A stretch of 55,013 nucleotides of DNA from JANRLJ01 sp034437895 (GTDB taxonomy: Bacteria; Chloroflexota; Anaerolineae; Aggregatilineales; Phototrophicaceae). The DNA lies in contig DAOTTO010000539.1 of assembly GCA_034437895.1 (NCBI GenBank), positions 1 through 55,013 on the forward strand, given 5' to 3'. Below the pieces are notes generated by a model. It saw only the letters and a program-made list of their open reading frames with translations, was not told where the DNA came from and made no database searches. Below are positions 41,517 to 50,557 of the stretch, piece after piece; positions within the stretch are counted from its first letter, which is position 1; every line of letters starts with the position of its first letter. The position numbers and the translations under genes were made by a program.

Positions 41517-44500
41517 ATGAATGAAATTATCGAATCACCTTCAGAAAATAGAGGACGAGGCCAAGCGTTGGTCGAATACGCGCTGATTTTGGCGCTCGTC
41601 GGTATTGCTTTCGGCATCGCACTGGCGGCGACTGGCCCAGCAATTGGCAATGTCTTTAGCAATACGGTCTTTAACTTGCTAGGCGGTACGCCTCCCGGCG
41701 AAGGCCAAGCCATCGGCGGCCCAGAAGAATTCTGGCTGACGGTCACTTATGTGGCGGCAAATCCCCAAGAGGAACGAGCGCTGCCAACGCGCATACGCCC
41801 TCCTGCGACGTTTACCGTTACACCTGGCCCCTCACCGACCCCATCGCCAACCGTCCCTACCAGTACACGCGCTCCAACCAATACGCCGCAACCGACACCG
41901 ACCTCATTGGATGTTAGCGCAGTCGCTCAGTGGAAAGACGAAGCCAATCCGCATGAAAATACCGTCACGGATCCAGAAAATTGGCGTGTGGGATCAAGTT
42001 TCTTCTTGGGAACAGACGACTGGTGCGGTGATTATTACCCCAACACTAGCCTTACGGGGACACCCATCACAAAATGCAATCGTGAATATGGCCCTGCTAA
42101 ACAAAGTAATTTGGCTTTTGATTGGCTCGATAACAGTGGGCCTATTACCAGTTGGCCTAGCCCTGTAGCCTATAATGCTTTTTCAGCACGTTGGACACGC
42201 CCCATCTGGATTGATCCTACGAGTGTTCCAGGAGGCACAACCAGCGTAACCGTCATTTTTAACATTACGTATGATGACGGAGTGCGCGTTTGGTACGATT
42301 ATGCGCCTGGCTGTGCTGGCGGCGTAGCAAGTGGTGGCGCACCCAGCGGGACACCTGCCAATCCATTGACTTACGCTACTGGTTGTTTGATTGTCGATGA
42401 CTGGAACACTGGCGGCGGCAGTATCTCGGTTGCGCGTCAAGTTCCCGTAGGTGTTTCACGAGACCCTAGCACCATCCACCGTTTGCAAGTGGATTATTTT
42501 GAAGATGCAGGCACAGCCAACATCTCGGTCACTTGGTCAGTCGCACCTAACCCGGATGATCGAAACCTTGCATCCGGCGCAGCAGATTGTAACTGGGGAC
42601 GTACCCAAACCAGTAATTCGCTGCAATCACCTACCTCAAACTGGCTGTGGGAAGAATATCGCAATGGCGACTTCCGCACCGGGATGCGCTGCTACCTCGA
42701 ATTCCGAGGCTATGTTGTTATCCCGCCGGAGATGAGCGCGCCGCAGTTCGTTTATTGGGATGTGTGGGATATGCAAGGCCCCGGCACAGCCCAAGCTGGT
42801 TGGCTGGAGGTCGCTGAATACGTTGAACAAGCCCCGGCAGGTTCACGAGTGGTTGATCGTCCGGCGATGACGTGGACACGAGTCAATCTACGCCAGAGCA
42901 GCAGTACCAACTATAATTGGACACGCAACGTCGTTGATTTAACCAACGTCGGTGGACGAGACTTCCGCAACAAAAAGGTGGCCTTCCGCTTCGTGATGGA
43001 AAATCAAGGCGGCGGTACCGGTATTCGCCGTTGGTACATTGACGATGTTGAATTCCGTCAGGCGACCCCACGTCCCGATATCGTCATCGGTGCTGGCACC
43101 GGCTCCCCCGCCCTCGGCAGCTATGTATATAATCCCGCTGGCGCAAACAGCTATTGGGACTTAAATTCAGATCAAAAGCAAGACTTTATCACCAGCGTCG
43201 GTTGGGATTTAACGTCAACCAATGTTGCTGGCGCAGGCGGCATGTCTTGGGAACAAAGCCCCAACACCAACTATGCGCGTTTCGTAGAAACACCGGCGCT
43301 TGGTACGAATCAAAATCAGATGCGCGCCCATTTCGTCGAACTGAACGGCTGGGTTGATGTCAGTGGCTCGACCCCTGACCGAGAAGGCGAAACTGGACAA
43401 CCTATCCTCACCTTCTATCACGGTTTCACGATAGGTCGTTACACCGGGTTAGAATTGCAATATTCAACCACCCCCTACGGCTTGGGACCTGCTGTATGGC
43501 AAGCTGTACCCGATCCTGACCCACTTATCACTTTTCCGGCAGGTCGTATCATCGACTCGAACTCCGCCATCGACTTAACAAGAGGCATGGAAGAAAAAAC
43601 CGTCAATCTGGCAGGTATTCCTGTGCAGCGTTATCGCTTGCGGTTTGCTATGATGGTGCGAGCAGATGCTACTCCACGCGATGGCTGGTATTTAGATAAT
43701 ATCTACCTAAATCGACTGGGGCGACCCCAGTTCCTCGATTATCCATTTATCGATGGTGCGGAACTCGGTGTAAACAATTGGCTGCTTAGCAATCAATGGG
43801 CGCGCGATCAGAGCGTGGCATGGGAAGGCCAACATGCCTTCACCGACAGCCCCGGCACCTATGCTGACGGCACACAGGCCACCTATGCCAACAATAACAA
43901 TTCCACTTTCCGTTTCGCGTGGCAGATCGACTTTAACAACGACACGCCGGAAAATCTCTTGTTGACTAATCGCAATACCGCTGGCGGCAATAACAATCCC
44001 GCCGCACCCGGTACACGGGCGGGTCCTGCTGTCAACCCAGTGATGTCCTTCTGGCATAGACGCATCTTGAACGCCAATGACAATTTATTTGTGGAATGGC
44101 GCAAAGCAACTGAAAACGATACGCAATGGAAAACGCTTTGGGCATATACCAATGGCATGACCCCGCTGCGTGCCACAACCGATGGCCGTTGGAGTCGTAA
44201 TGTCTCTTGGGAATACGTCTGGATTGATCTCCAGCCGATAACCAGCACCTTTACCGATCTTGTTAACCTGACAGACGATGATGTCCTCGTCCGCTTCCGT
44301 TTAAACACCGATAGCAGCAATACAACAGATGATGGTATCTATCTGGACATGATCCGCCTTGAAAATCGGGTGGATATTTCTCATAAATTGTGGCCGGGTG
44401 TAGAAAATCGCACGATTGGCGCAACAGCCTACGGGAATGGCACGAGCGCAACCTACTTTGACGATTTTGATGGGCCTGCCAGAGCCGATAACTGGCTGCA

Positions 44501-46382
44501 AGGTGGCGGATGGCGGCCAGAAAGCTGGGAAGCAAATAACGGCATTTATGGGCTGCATGACAGCACGGGTGTTTTGTACCCAGTTGGGTCAGCGGCACCT
44601 GTCGGGGCGCAAACAATGGCACCCACGACACCCATTGATTACAACATGCCGCCTATTGGGAACGGTGTACCGCAGTTCTTCACACAGTTGCCTAATGACT
44701 TTAATCGGACCAGCGCACCAAATGGCTTGGTGCTGACACCGCATGACAGCTTCCAAGTCTTGGAACTCATTCCAACGATTGACTTGCGGGCGACGGATGT
44801 GGCGGAAAAACCAACACTCTATTTCTGGAGTCGCTACGATATAGGTGCAAATGACCGCATCTCGGTACAAATCTCCACCGAGTTAGCTGGCGATAACACC
44901 GCTATCAATACGCAAATGGCAACTTGGTGCCGCAACGCTACGCTCTATCAATGCTATGACCATTATCGTGGTTGGAGCGAATGGACGAATACCTCCTTTA
45001 ACATTACAGGCGGTTCCAGCCGCGCCAGCAACTGGACATGGACACGCGGGCAGATCAACCTGCAACCCTATGCAGCAACAGCGCTCGGCGCAGGCGGCAC
45101 AGCCGGTAAGCGCATCCGCATCCGCTTCGTCATGGACGCGCTGGATAATGCCACCAACCGCGACGGCTGGTATATTGACCAAGTCAGTATTGAAGCCCGT
45201 CGGGATGGCCCACTGCGGAGTGTCTCGCCAATTGCATCAAGTGCTTTTCTCGATAATGCGCGTAACTTGAACAATTGGATTCCCGAAGGCTCTTGGGGGC
45301 TTGATCCTGAAGTCTACTTCGGCGCAGGCGGCGGCCCAGCCACACTTGGCACTTGGAATGAATACTTCTGGAATGGCTCTGGCACTTGGGGCAACACACA
45401 AGCCGATGCCTTCTTGGATACACGCCGAGGCGCAGTGACTTCGGATGCCAGCCGGACAGTTGCGAATGTGAACTATGACATTCGCCGTAATTCCCCTCGG
45501 CCAGGGATTAACGCCGATAAATTTGTCGGACGCTGGACGCTCATAACGCCTGTAATCGGCACAGCCGGCGTTCAACAAGGCGATTACTCCTTCATCACGA
45601 TCTCGGATGATGGTATACGCATGAAGTATGAGTTGATTGACGGCAGCGGCAACGTCATTGATGCCGACCCACGAACGATTTCTCCCGATAATGACCCCGT
45701 GCCAGCCGCAGGAAACCAAACGGATACGATTGAACGCAGCGAGTGGAATTTGATCCATAACTGGACAGATCACGGCCGTACCGCAGATATGGGCAGCGCT
45801 TCCTTGCGGAATGGGAATCGCTATCGCATTACTGTCGAGTGGTATGAGAAAGGCTCTGATGCGGTTCTAATCATGACTGTCGGCGGCAGCAACTTCTCCT
45901 TCACGGATAGCCCTAAACAAGGCGCGGGACCCGCTTTCCCGGATATTGCCGCTGTACCACGCGCAAACTCGTCCCTCATTATGGATGGAACGCTTGACCT
46001 GCGTGGCACTACCAGTCCCGTCTTCCAGTACCGCACCCTATACGAACTGGAAGGGGCAGCCAACGCTGAAGTCTCAACGGATGGCGGCTTCACTTGGACA
46101 CAGACCGGTTTTACCGATGCACTGGGAGCAGATACCAACTTCCAAAGCGGGGGCTTCTCAAACACTACCCTTGTCCCAGTAAGCAACACAAACTGGGTTA
46201 TCCGGCGGCATAACCTCACCCGCTATATCGATACGCAGCTTATGATCCGCTTCCGGCTTGATCGTAACAGTGTGGACTGCCTGAGTCGTGATAACACTTG
46301 TACCACCTCGGCAAGTAACTTCAACCAGAACCGTTACTATGTCAGTTGGTGGATTGCAGATATTATCGTTATACAACCCTGA
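41517..46382 (+). CDS. Giant surface protein with Flp-pilin N-terminus and PA14/MAM-like modules
   Basis: This 1621-aa protein has residues 12-45 matching a Flp/Tad pilin: cleavage site G15 followed by QALVEY (Glu at +5, Tyr at +6) and a hydrophobic helix (ALILALVGIAFGIALAA). A Thr/Pro-rich linker (~100-135) follows. A PA14-like region at ~150-350 contains WCGDYYPNTSLTG, VTVIFNITYDDGVRVWYD and HRLQVDYFEDAG. Repeated beta-sandwich modules each end in a [GR]WY[ILV]D-type strand (RRWYIDDVEF, DGWYLDNIYL, DGIYLDMIRL, DGWYIDQVSI, YYVSWWIADI), which look MAM/laminin-G-like. There is no ordinary Sec signal; processing by a prepilin peptidase is predicted. It is a likely filament-linked or membrane-anchored adhesin. 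No tad genes are nearby. Confidence 0.85.
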   Translation: MNEIIESPSENRGRGQALVEYALILALVGIAFGIALAATGPAIGNVFSNTVFNLLGGTPPGEGQAIGGPEEFWLTVTYVAANPQEERALPTRIRPPATFTVTPGPSPTPSPTVPTSTRAPTNTPQPTPTSLDVSAVAQWKDEANPHENTVTDPENWRVGSSFFLGTDDWCGDYYPNTSLTGTPITKCNREYGPAKQSNLAFDWLDNSGPITSWPSPVAYNAFSARWTRPIWIDPTSVPGGTTSVTVIFNITYDDGVRVWYDYAPGCAGGVASGGAPSGTPANPLTYATGCLIVDDWNTGGGSISVARQVPVGVSRDPSTIHRLQVDYFEDAGTANISVTWSVAPNPDDRNLASGAADCNWGRTQTSNSLQSPTSNWLWEEYRNGDFRTGMRCYLEFRGYVVIPPEMSAPQFVYWDVWDMQGPGTAQAGWLEVAEYVEQAPAGSRVVDRPAMTWTRVNLRQSSSTNYNWTRNVVDLTNVGGRDFRNKKVAFRFVMENQGGGTGIRRWYIDDVEFRQATPRPDIVIGAGTGSPALGSYVYNPAGANSYWDLNSDQKQDFITSVGWDLTSTNVAGAGGMSWEQSPNTNYARFVETPALGTNQNQMRAHFVELNGWVDVSGSTPDREGETGQPILTFYHGFTIGRYTGLELQYSTTPYGLGPAVWQAVPDPDPLITFPAGRIIDSNSAIDLTRGMEEKTVNLAGIPVQRYRLRFAMMVRADATPRDGWYLDNIYLNRLGRPQFLDYPFIDGAELGVNNWLLSNQWARDQSVAWEGQHAFTDSPGTYADGTQATYANNNNSTFRFAWQIDFNNDTPENLLLTNRNTAGGNNNPAAPGTRAGPAVNPVMSFWHRRILNANDNLFVEWRKATENDTQWKTLWAYTNGMTPLRATTDGRWSRNVSWEYVWIDLQPITSTFTDLVNLTDDDVLVRFRLNTDSSNTTDDGIYLDMIRLENRVDISHKLWPGVENRTIGATAYGNGTSATYFDDFDGPARADNWLQGGGWRPESWEANNGIYGLHDSTGVLYPVGSAAPVGAQTMAPTTPIDYNMPPIGNGVPQFFTQLPNDFNRTSAPNGLVLTPHDSFQVLELIPTIDLRATDVAEKPTLYFWSRYDIGANDRISVQISTELAGDNTAINTQMATWCRNATLYQCYDHYRGWSEWTNTSFNITGGSSRASNWTWTRGQINLQPYAATALGAGGTAGKRIRIRFVMDALDNATNRDGWYIDQVSIEARRDGPLRSVSPIASSAFLDNARNLNNWIPEGSWGLDPEVYFGAGGGPATLGTWNEYFWNGSGTWGNTQADAFLDTRRGAVTSDASRTVANVNYDIRRNSPRPGINADKFVGRWTLITPVIGTAGVQQGDYSFITISDDGIRMKYELIDGSGNVIDADPRTISPDNDPVPAAGNQTDTIERSEWNLIHNWTDHGRTADMGSASLRNGNRYRITVEWYEKGSDAVLIMTVGGSNFSFTDSPKQGAGPAFPDIAAVPRANSSLIMDGTLDLRGTTSPVFQYRTLYELEGAANAEVSTDGGFTWTQTGFTDALGADTNFQSGGFSNTTLVPVSNTNWVIRRHNLTRYIDTQLMIRFRLDRNSVDCLSRDNTCTTSASNFNQNRYYVSWWIADIIVIQP

Positions 46383-46406
46383 CGAGTAGGGGACTTTACT
46401 TGAGAA

Positions 46407-46444
46407 ACGCAGGGGCGCACAATCTGGTGCGCCTCTGTGTTTTT
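46407..46444 (+). terminator. Rho-independent terminator after the adhesin gene
   Basis: acgcaggggcgcac (46407-46420) pairs with gtgcgcctctgtgt (46427-46440) with one or two mismatches around a six-base loop, followed by a T-run. It lies 24 bases after the adhesin stop, separating it from the guanylate-kinase-like gene. Confidence 0.85.
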
Positions 46445-46526
46445 AATCCAATCTCTATAGTGCGAATGCCCATCTGCTGCTAAACTAAGGTGACTGCTGT
46501 TTCTAAGGGGTAAGGACAACCACATT

Positions 46527-47447
46527 TTGGACATTTCAAGAGAGCGACTTGGATTGTTATTCGCACTGGTGGGACCAGGCGGCGTTGGTAAAAATACGCT
46601 GATGAATCGCGTTCTAGGACGAAACGAGAATCTTCATCAACTGCCAACCGCCACCACCCGTCCCATACGCCAGAGCGAACAACATGGGCGTGAACATTTA
46701 TTCCTCACACAGGATGAATTTCAGCGTTTGATCAATCAAAAGGCCTTATTAGAATATCAAGAAGTACGCCCCGGTCAGTGGTATGGAATGCCGCGTACCG
46801 CTATCGAAGAAGCGATTGATGATCGACGTGACTTAATCGCCGATATTGAAGTCTATGGCGCAACCATCCTCCGTAATACGTATCCCGAAAACGCCCTTTT
46901 GGTCTTCATTGCCCCCATATCAATGCAAATTTTGGCAGATCACATGCGTGAGCGTGGCAGCGATGAGCAGAATATCGCTGACCGTATGAAAAGGGCTGAA
47001 ATGGAAATGACCTATGCCCCAACCTGCGATTATCTGATCGTCAGCGATTCGCTTGATGATGCCACTGAAGAACTTTATGCCATCATTACTAACGAGCAGC
47101 GTGGGCAAGCGTCCTCAAATACTCCCCTCAAAACGTCTTATTCTGTGAGAGTTTCTGCGCTTTATGGGTCTGAGATGCTCACTAAAACAGACACCGCCGT
47201 GCCTTTAATGGCGACGATCACACGTAGAGAAAGTCCACAAACAGCCGCTTTCCGCCTTATTGCTGACCATCTTGGGATTAATCCCGCTGCTGACGACTTG
47301 ACCTATCAAGCACTCGACCATGCCGCTCCTGTCCAAATTCATTATGACCCTGCTCAAGCGGTCTACAATGTTACTTATCATTACGTCTACACCCTCACGG
47401 AACGGGTCACAGTGCCGACGGGTTATACTTGGAAAAGGATTACCTGA
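46527..47447 (+). CDS. Guanylate-kinase-like protein with C-terminal extension
   Basis: In this 306-aa protein the first ~190 residues are guanylate-kinase-like: P-loop ALVGPGGVGKNTL, TTRPIRQSEQHGREHLFL (GMP site), YGMPRTAIEEAI and LIADIEVYGATIL. The P-loop ends GKN rather than GKS/T, and the usual SGPSG is changed, so activity may be altered. A ~110-residue C-terminal extension (LMATITRRESPQTAAFRLIADHLGI region) is not part of normal Gmk (~200 aa) and faintly resembles a degenerate Nudix domain. A TTG start is supported by an AAGGA upstream. It is coupled to ygfZ by a one-base overlap (TGATG). Confidence 0.75.
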   Translation: MDISRERLGLLFALVGPGGVGKNTLMNRVLGRNENLHQLPTATTRPIRQSEQHGREHLFLTQDEFQRLINQKALLEYQEVRPGQWYGMPRTAIEEAIDDRRDLIADIEVYGATILRNTYPENALLVFIAPISMQILADHMRERGSDEQNIADRMKRAEMEMTYAPTCDYLIVSDSLDDATEELYAIITNEQRGQASSNTPLKTSYSVRVSALYGSEMLTKTDTAVPLMATITRRESPQTAAFRLIADHLGINPAADDLTYQALDHAAPVQIHYDPAQAVYNVTYHYVYTLTERVTVPTGYTWKRIT

Positions 47448-48523
47448 TGTCGATGTCGCTACGAGAACTTTATTTGGCATACGGTGCCGCTTTAGCCGAC
47501 GACGGCATTCCACTGCATTTCGGCGATTTGAAAACGGAATATCATGCCGCGCTGGAAAATGCTGTTTTGCTTGACCGCTCCCACGAAGGACGATTCACCC
47601 TTGCAGGGGAAGATCGCTTTAACTTGCCGCATCGCATGTCCACCAACGATATGCTCAATATGCAATTGGGTGAGGTACGCCCGACCATCTTCACCAATCC
47701 GAATGCGCGAATTCTTGACCGGGCGGATGTCTTTAATTGGCAACCGGAGTCTATTTTGATGATGACGGGGCCAGGTCGTGGAAGTGCTTTGTTTGATTAT
47801 CTTCGCAAACACATCTTCTTTAATGATAAAGTCCGCATCAGTGATGTTTCTGCCACCACAGCGCAGTTTGCGCTGCATGGGCCGCAAGCCGATTCCATCA
47901 TTAAAGCGATAACGCCCAATGCAGAGGCAATTTCAGAGGCAGCAGGCTTCTGGTTTTCACTCAATGAAGCCAATATTTTTGTAGGACGGCTTAAACCCTA
48001 CTCAGGCAGCCATTGGACAATTATCGCCCCAATCGATCAAGCTGCTCAAGTTTGGCAAGCCTTGATGCACGCAGGGGAGCCTTTCGGATTGATTCCGGCG
48101 GGCGGATTGACCTTTAATACGCTGCGAATCCGTGCAGGGCGAGCCGGCGTTGGACGCGAGTTAAGCACGGAATATATCCCACTTGAAGTCGGTTTATGGG
48201 ATGAAGTCAGCTTTAGCAAAGGCTGCTATACCGGGCAGGAAATCATCGCCCGGATGGAAAGCCGCAACCGTTTGGCGCGTACTCTCGTAAACATTGTTTT
48301 AGAGGCAGCTATTGATGCCCCTGCCGAAATTTATCATGAAGGCAAAAAAGTCGGCACACTCACTAGCAGCGCCGTTTCGCCCGATGGCAAACGCTTTGGG
48401 ATGGGTGTAATCAAAACCGGGTTGGCGAAAAAAGGCACACGCTTAATTATTTCAGGTCACGCTGCATCTGTCGGGGAACGTCTCGGCGTACAACCTACTG
48501 CCATCTTAGAAGAAGAAGACTAA
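47447..48523 (+). CDS. ygfZ: YgfZ/GcvT-like folate-binding protein
   Basis: This 358-aa protein of the aminomethyltransferase fold has LLDRSHEGRFTLAGEDR and the YgfZ signature KGCYTGQEIIARM, whose cysteine separates it from GcvT. YgfZ proteins use tetrahydrofolate to help assemble or repair Fe-S clusters. ATG 47447 overlaps the stop of the kinase-like gene by one base and has GGAAAAGGA just upstream, so it is preferred over the longer frame from 47429. It could support Fe-S enzymes such as the XDH-type subunit in this window, though that is only compatible. Confidence 0.9.
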   Translation: MSMSLRELYLAYGAALADDGIPLHFGDLKTEYHAALENAVLLDRSHEGRFTLAGEDRFNLPHRMSTNDMLNMQLGEVRPTIFTNPNARILDRADVFNWQPESILMMTGPGRGSALFDYLRKHIFFNDKVRISDVSATTAQFALHGPQADSIIKAITPNAEAISEAAGFWFSLNEANIFVGRLKPYSGSHWTIIAPIDQAAQVWQALMHAGEPFGLIPAGGLTFNTLRIRAGRAGVGRELSTEYIPLEVGLWDEVSFSKGCYTGQEIIARMESRNRLARTLVNIVLEAAIDAPAEIYHEGKKVGTLTSSAVSPDGKRFGMGVIKTGLAKKGTRLIISGHAASVGERLGVQPTAILEEED

Positions 48524-48540
48524 TCTTTAGGTACCAAAGG

Positions 48541-49710
48541 ATGCGCTCTATGCGTTTAAACATTATTCTAAGCGCAGTCTTAGCCTTGGTTGTCATTATA
48601 CTATTCCCTATCGGTATCTGGGCAGTAGCGGCTTCAGATACATTTCTTTCAGCAGACACCTATAAAAATGGGCTTGCCAGCCAAAATTTATATGATGACT
48701 TTGCACCTGTCGCCCTACCCGCCATCGCAAGAGCTGCCGAAGCCGATGGTGCATCGTCCCAAATGATCGTCATTATCAACAACATCCGAGACAGAATTGG
48801 TGAAGAAGCCTGGCGCGAAATCGCCAATAAACTCATTCCCCCCGATTGGCTGCAAATCCAAGTCGAAGGGGTCATTGATACTGTTTTTGATACAATGGGC
48901 GGTGCAGAAATACCTGATATTGGGGCAGTGATCGATTTTCAAGGGCTGCGTAATCGCTTAACTGGGGCAACCGGAGACGAAGTGATTAATCAGATTATCG
49001 AGTCTGCACAAGATTGTACAGCAAGCGAAATTAACCGCTTAGAAAGTTACACATCACACGACACATCAAGCCTTCCGATTTGCCACCCACCCGAGAATTT
49101 AACTTCAACATTGCAAGGTGCTTTACAAAGCGAATTTGTCCGTCTTTCTGACGAAATTGCCCGTTTACAAGATAATCCAGCCACATTCATGACAAGAAAC
49201 GGAGGCGACGATCAAGTTCTACGACTGCTCACAGAAACCTATCAACAACTGTTGAGTTTGGCGTATTTATGTCCATTGGGGATACTCGCCTTAATTGTGA
49301 CATTTGCGGTGAGGTCTTTTCAAGGATTCGGACGCTGGATTGGCATTACGTTAATCATCGTTGGCATCTTAGCATTGTTACCCTTGCCCTTTATCCGCGT
49401 GAGCATCGCCGATGGAATCGCGGAACTTATTTCGTCGTCTGCCGAGACTTTAGAAACACGAGTCTTCCAGACTAATTTGGCGGCGGGACTACTGCTTTCG
49501 GCATTTAATGAATTTAGTCAGCCCGTGCTTCTGCAAGGCTTCGGCTTTATTGTGCTAGGTGGCTTCTTGCTCAGCATGATTGCGTGGCAAAAACGCCGCA
49601 AGATCACGCCTTTGATGATGACGGCAGATGGGCAGCTCTATTCACCTACAACCGGACGTTTTGTGGGTACGGTTACACCTTCAAGTATGCACCGTCCACC
49701 CGATCAATAA
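48541..49710 (+). CDS. Unknown membrane protein of 389 aa
   Basis: It has four predicted membrane helices: ~7-30 (ILSAVLALVVIILFPIGIWA), ~240-262, ~268-292 and ~330-355. A ~200-residue region between the first two probably lies outside the cell and contains two cysteines (DCTAS, PICHPP), which could form a disulfide. No family recognised. AAAGG lies just before the ATG. It starts 17 bases after ygfZ, so it is likely in the same transcript. Confidence 0.6.
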   Translation: MRSMRLNIILSAVLALVVIILFPIGIWAVAASDTFLSADTYKNGLASQNLYDDFAPVALPAIARAAEADGASSQMIVIINNIRDRIGEEAWREIANKLIPPDWLQIQVEGVIDTVFDTMGGAEIPDIGAVIDFQGLRNRLTGATGDEVINQIIESAQDCTASEINRLESYTSHDTSSLPICHPPENLTSTLQGALQSEFVRLSDEIARLQDNPATFMTRNGGDDQVLRLLTETYQQLLSLAYLCPLGILALIVTFAVRSFQGFGRWIGITLIIVGILALLPLPFIRVSIADGIAELISSSAETLETRVFQTNLAAGLLLSAFNEFSQPVLLQGFGFIVLGGFLLSMIAWQKRRKITPLMMTADGQLYSPTTGRFVGTVTPSSMHRPPDQ

Positions 49711-49726
49711 GGGGAATAATGTCCTT

Positions 49727-50200
49727 TTAAAATTCGGGCGGTGGACTATCAAAAAACAATGCCCACCACAACTTCCACGATTCCGGTTTGGGGGGCGTTG
49801 TTTCAACATCCATCAGAGGCAATGGTGTCGGTTCAGGAGCAAGGCTTTCTACACCCAACGGCACAGGGACGACTAAGATTTCTCCGGGACGGAACATTTT
49901 ACCGTCACTCCGCGCCCACTGTTCCACATAAGAATCATCCATTGCATAATCACGTTCAGCGATCAAACTGCCTTGCTCAACACGCAAATCCGCAATTTCT
50001 GTCTCTACGTTTTCATAGAATTGTTGCAGGGGCTGGCTGGCAGCGATACGACTACTCAGGGTGATGCCAAGCGCCATACCTATCGCCAGAATCGCCGCGA
50101 ACATAAACTGCACACCGGAAAGCTGCCCCCGTCGGCGGTCTTCACGCGGTTTAACCTCACGCTTTGCACGTGATTTAGGCGGTTGTTCTTCTTGCGCCAT
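49727..50200 (-). CDS. DivIC/FtsB-like septum protein
   Basis: This 157-aa protein has a basic cytoplasmic N-terminus, one membrane helix (~33-53) and a coiled coil (QQFYENVETEIADLRVEQGSLIAERDYA). It ends with the family's closing segment YVEQWARSDGKMFRPGEILVVPVP. DivIC/FtsB proteins are bitopic division-septum factors that pair with FtsL. The Pro-rich C-terminal tail of ~40 residues is an extension. It converges with the preceding membrane protein gene. Placed between that gene and tRNA-Leu, not in a cell-division cluster. Confidence 0.8.
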   Translation of the reverse strand: MAQEEQPPKSRAKREVKPREDRRRGQLSGVQFMFAAILAIGMALGITLSSRIAASQPLQQFYENVETEIADLRVEQGSLIAERDYAMDDSYVEQWARSDGKMFRPGEILVVPVPLGVESLAPEPTPLPLMDVETTPPKPESWKLWWALFFDSPPPEF

Positions 50201-50258
50201 CTTGTTTTGACCAACATCCCAAGCAAGAAATATTAAAACACTATTTTACCCGGAAAAC

Positions 50259-50286
50259 AAAAATCCGACCAAAATGCCGGATTTTT
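50259..50286 (-). terminator. Terminator of the tRNA-Leu gene
   Basis: On the minus strand, aaaaatccg (rc of 50278-50286) pairs with cggattttt (rc of 50259-50267) around a ten-base loop, with the T-run forming the end of the stem. It lies directly after the tRNA. Confidence 0.8.
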
Positions 50287-50290
50287 GCTG

Positions 50291-50374
50291 TGCCGAAGGT
50301 GGGAGTCGAACCCACACTCCAAAAAAGGAACTACGCCCTGAACGTAGCGCGTCTGCCAATTCCGCCACTTCGGC
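50291..50374 (-). tRNA. tRNA-Leu (anticodon CAG)
   Basis: On the minus strand the acceptor arms GCCGAAG and CTTCGGC pair, with discriminator A. The anticodon stem CTACG/CGTAG encloses the loop TTCAGGG, giving anticodon CAG. A long variable arm follows (TTCC...GGAG type), and the T arm is GTGGGTTCGACTCCCAC, all as expected for a class II leucine tRNA of 84 bases. CCA is not encoded. Confidence 0.95.
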
Positions 50375-50393
50375 GTGGATGAATGTAAGAGAA

Positions 50394-50421
50394 ATTTTAG
50401 CAGAGAACTGGCTCATGTCAA
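50394..50421 (-). promoter_or_regulatory. Promoter of tRNA-Leu
   Basis: On the minus strand TTGACA (50416-50421) is followed after 16 bases by TAAAAT (50394-50399), preceded by TGC as in extended -10 sites. It lies about 20 bases before the tRNA 5' end. Strong sigma-70 match. Confidence 0.75.
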
Positions 50422-50510
50422 TATCAAAATATCCAATGATAGCGGGTTTCCTTTACCTGATCTCACCTGAGATGTAGGGGAAATCAACGGGTTTATGCAC
50501 CGAATGACCA

Positions 50511-50519
50511 TGCTATAAT
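50511..50519 (+). promoter_or_regulatory. Extended -10 promoter of the serine hydrolase gene
   Basis: TGCTATAAT at 50511-50519 is a full extended -10 element 38 bases before the ATG at 50558. No convincing -35 is visible, as is common for extended -10 promoters. Confidence 0.55.
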
Positions 50520-50557
50520 GGACAGCTTGAGTTGGAAAATGAGTTGGACAGGTTGTT

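Noticed and set aside
42183..45773. Several long minus-strand open frames inside the adhesin gene
   Set aside because: They are shadows of the strong plus-strand reading frame, with no ribosome sites or recognisable domains.
41517..46382. A Tad pilus locus
   Set aside because: Only the pilin-like head is present; no ATPase, platform, secretin or prepilin peptidase gene lies in the window.
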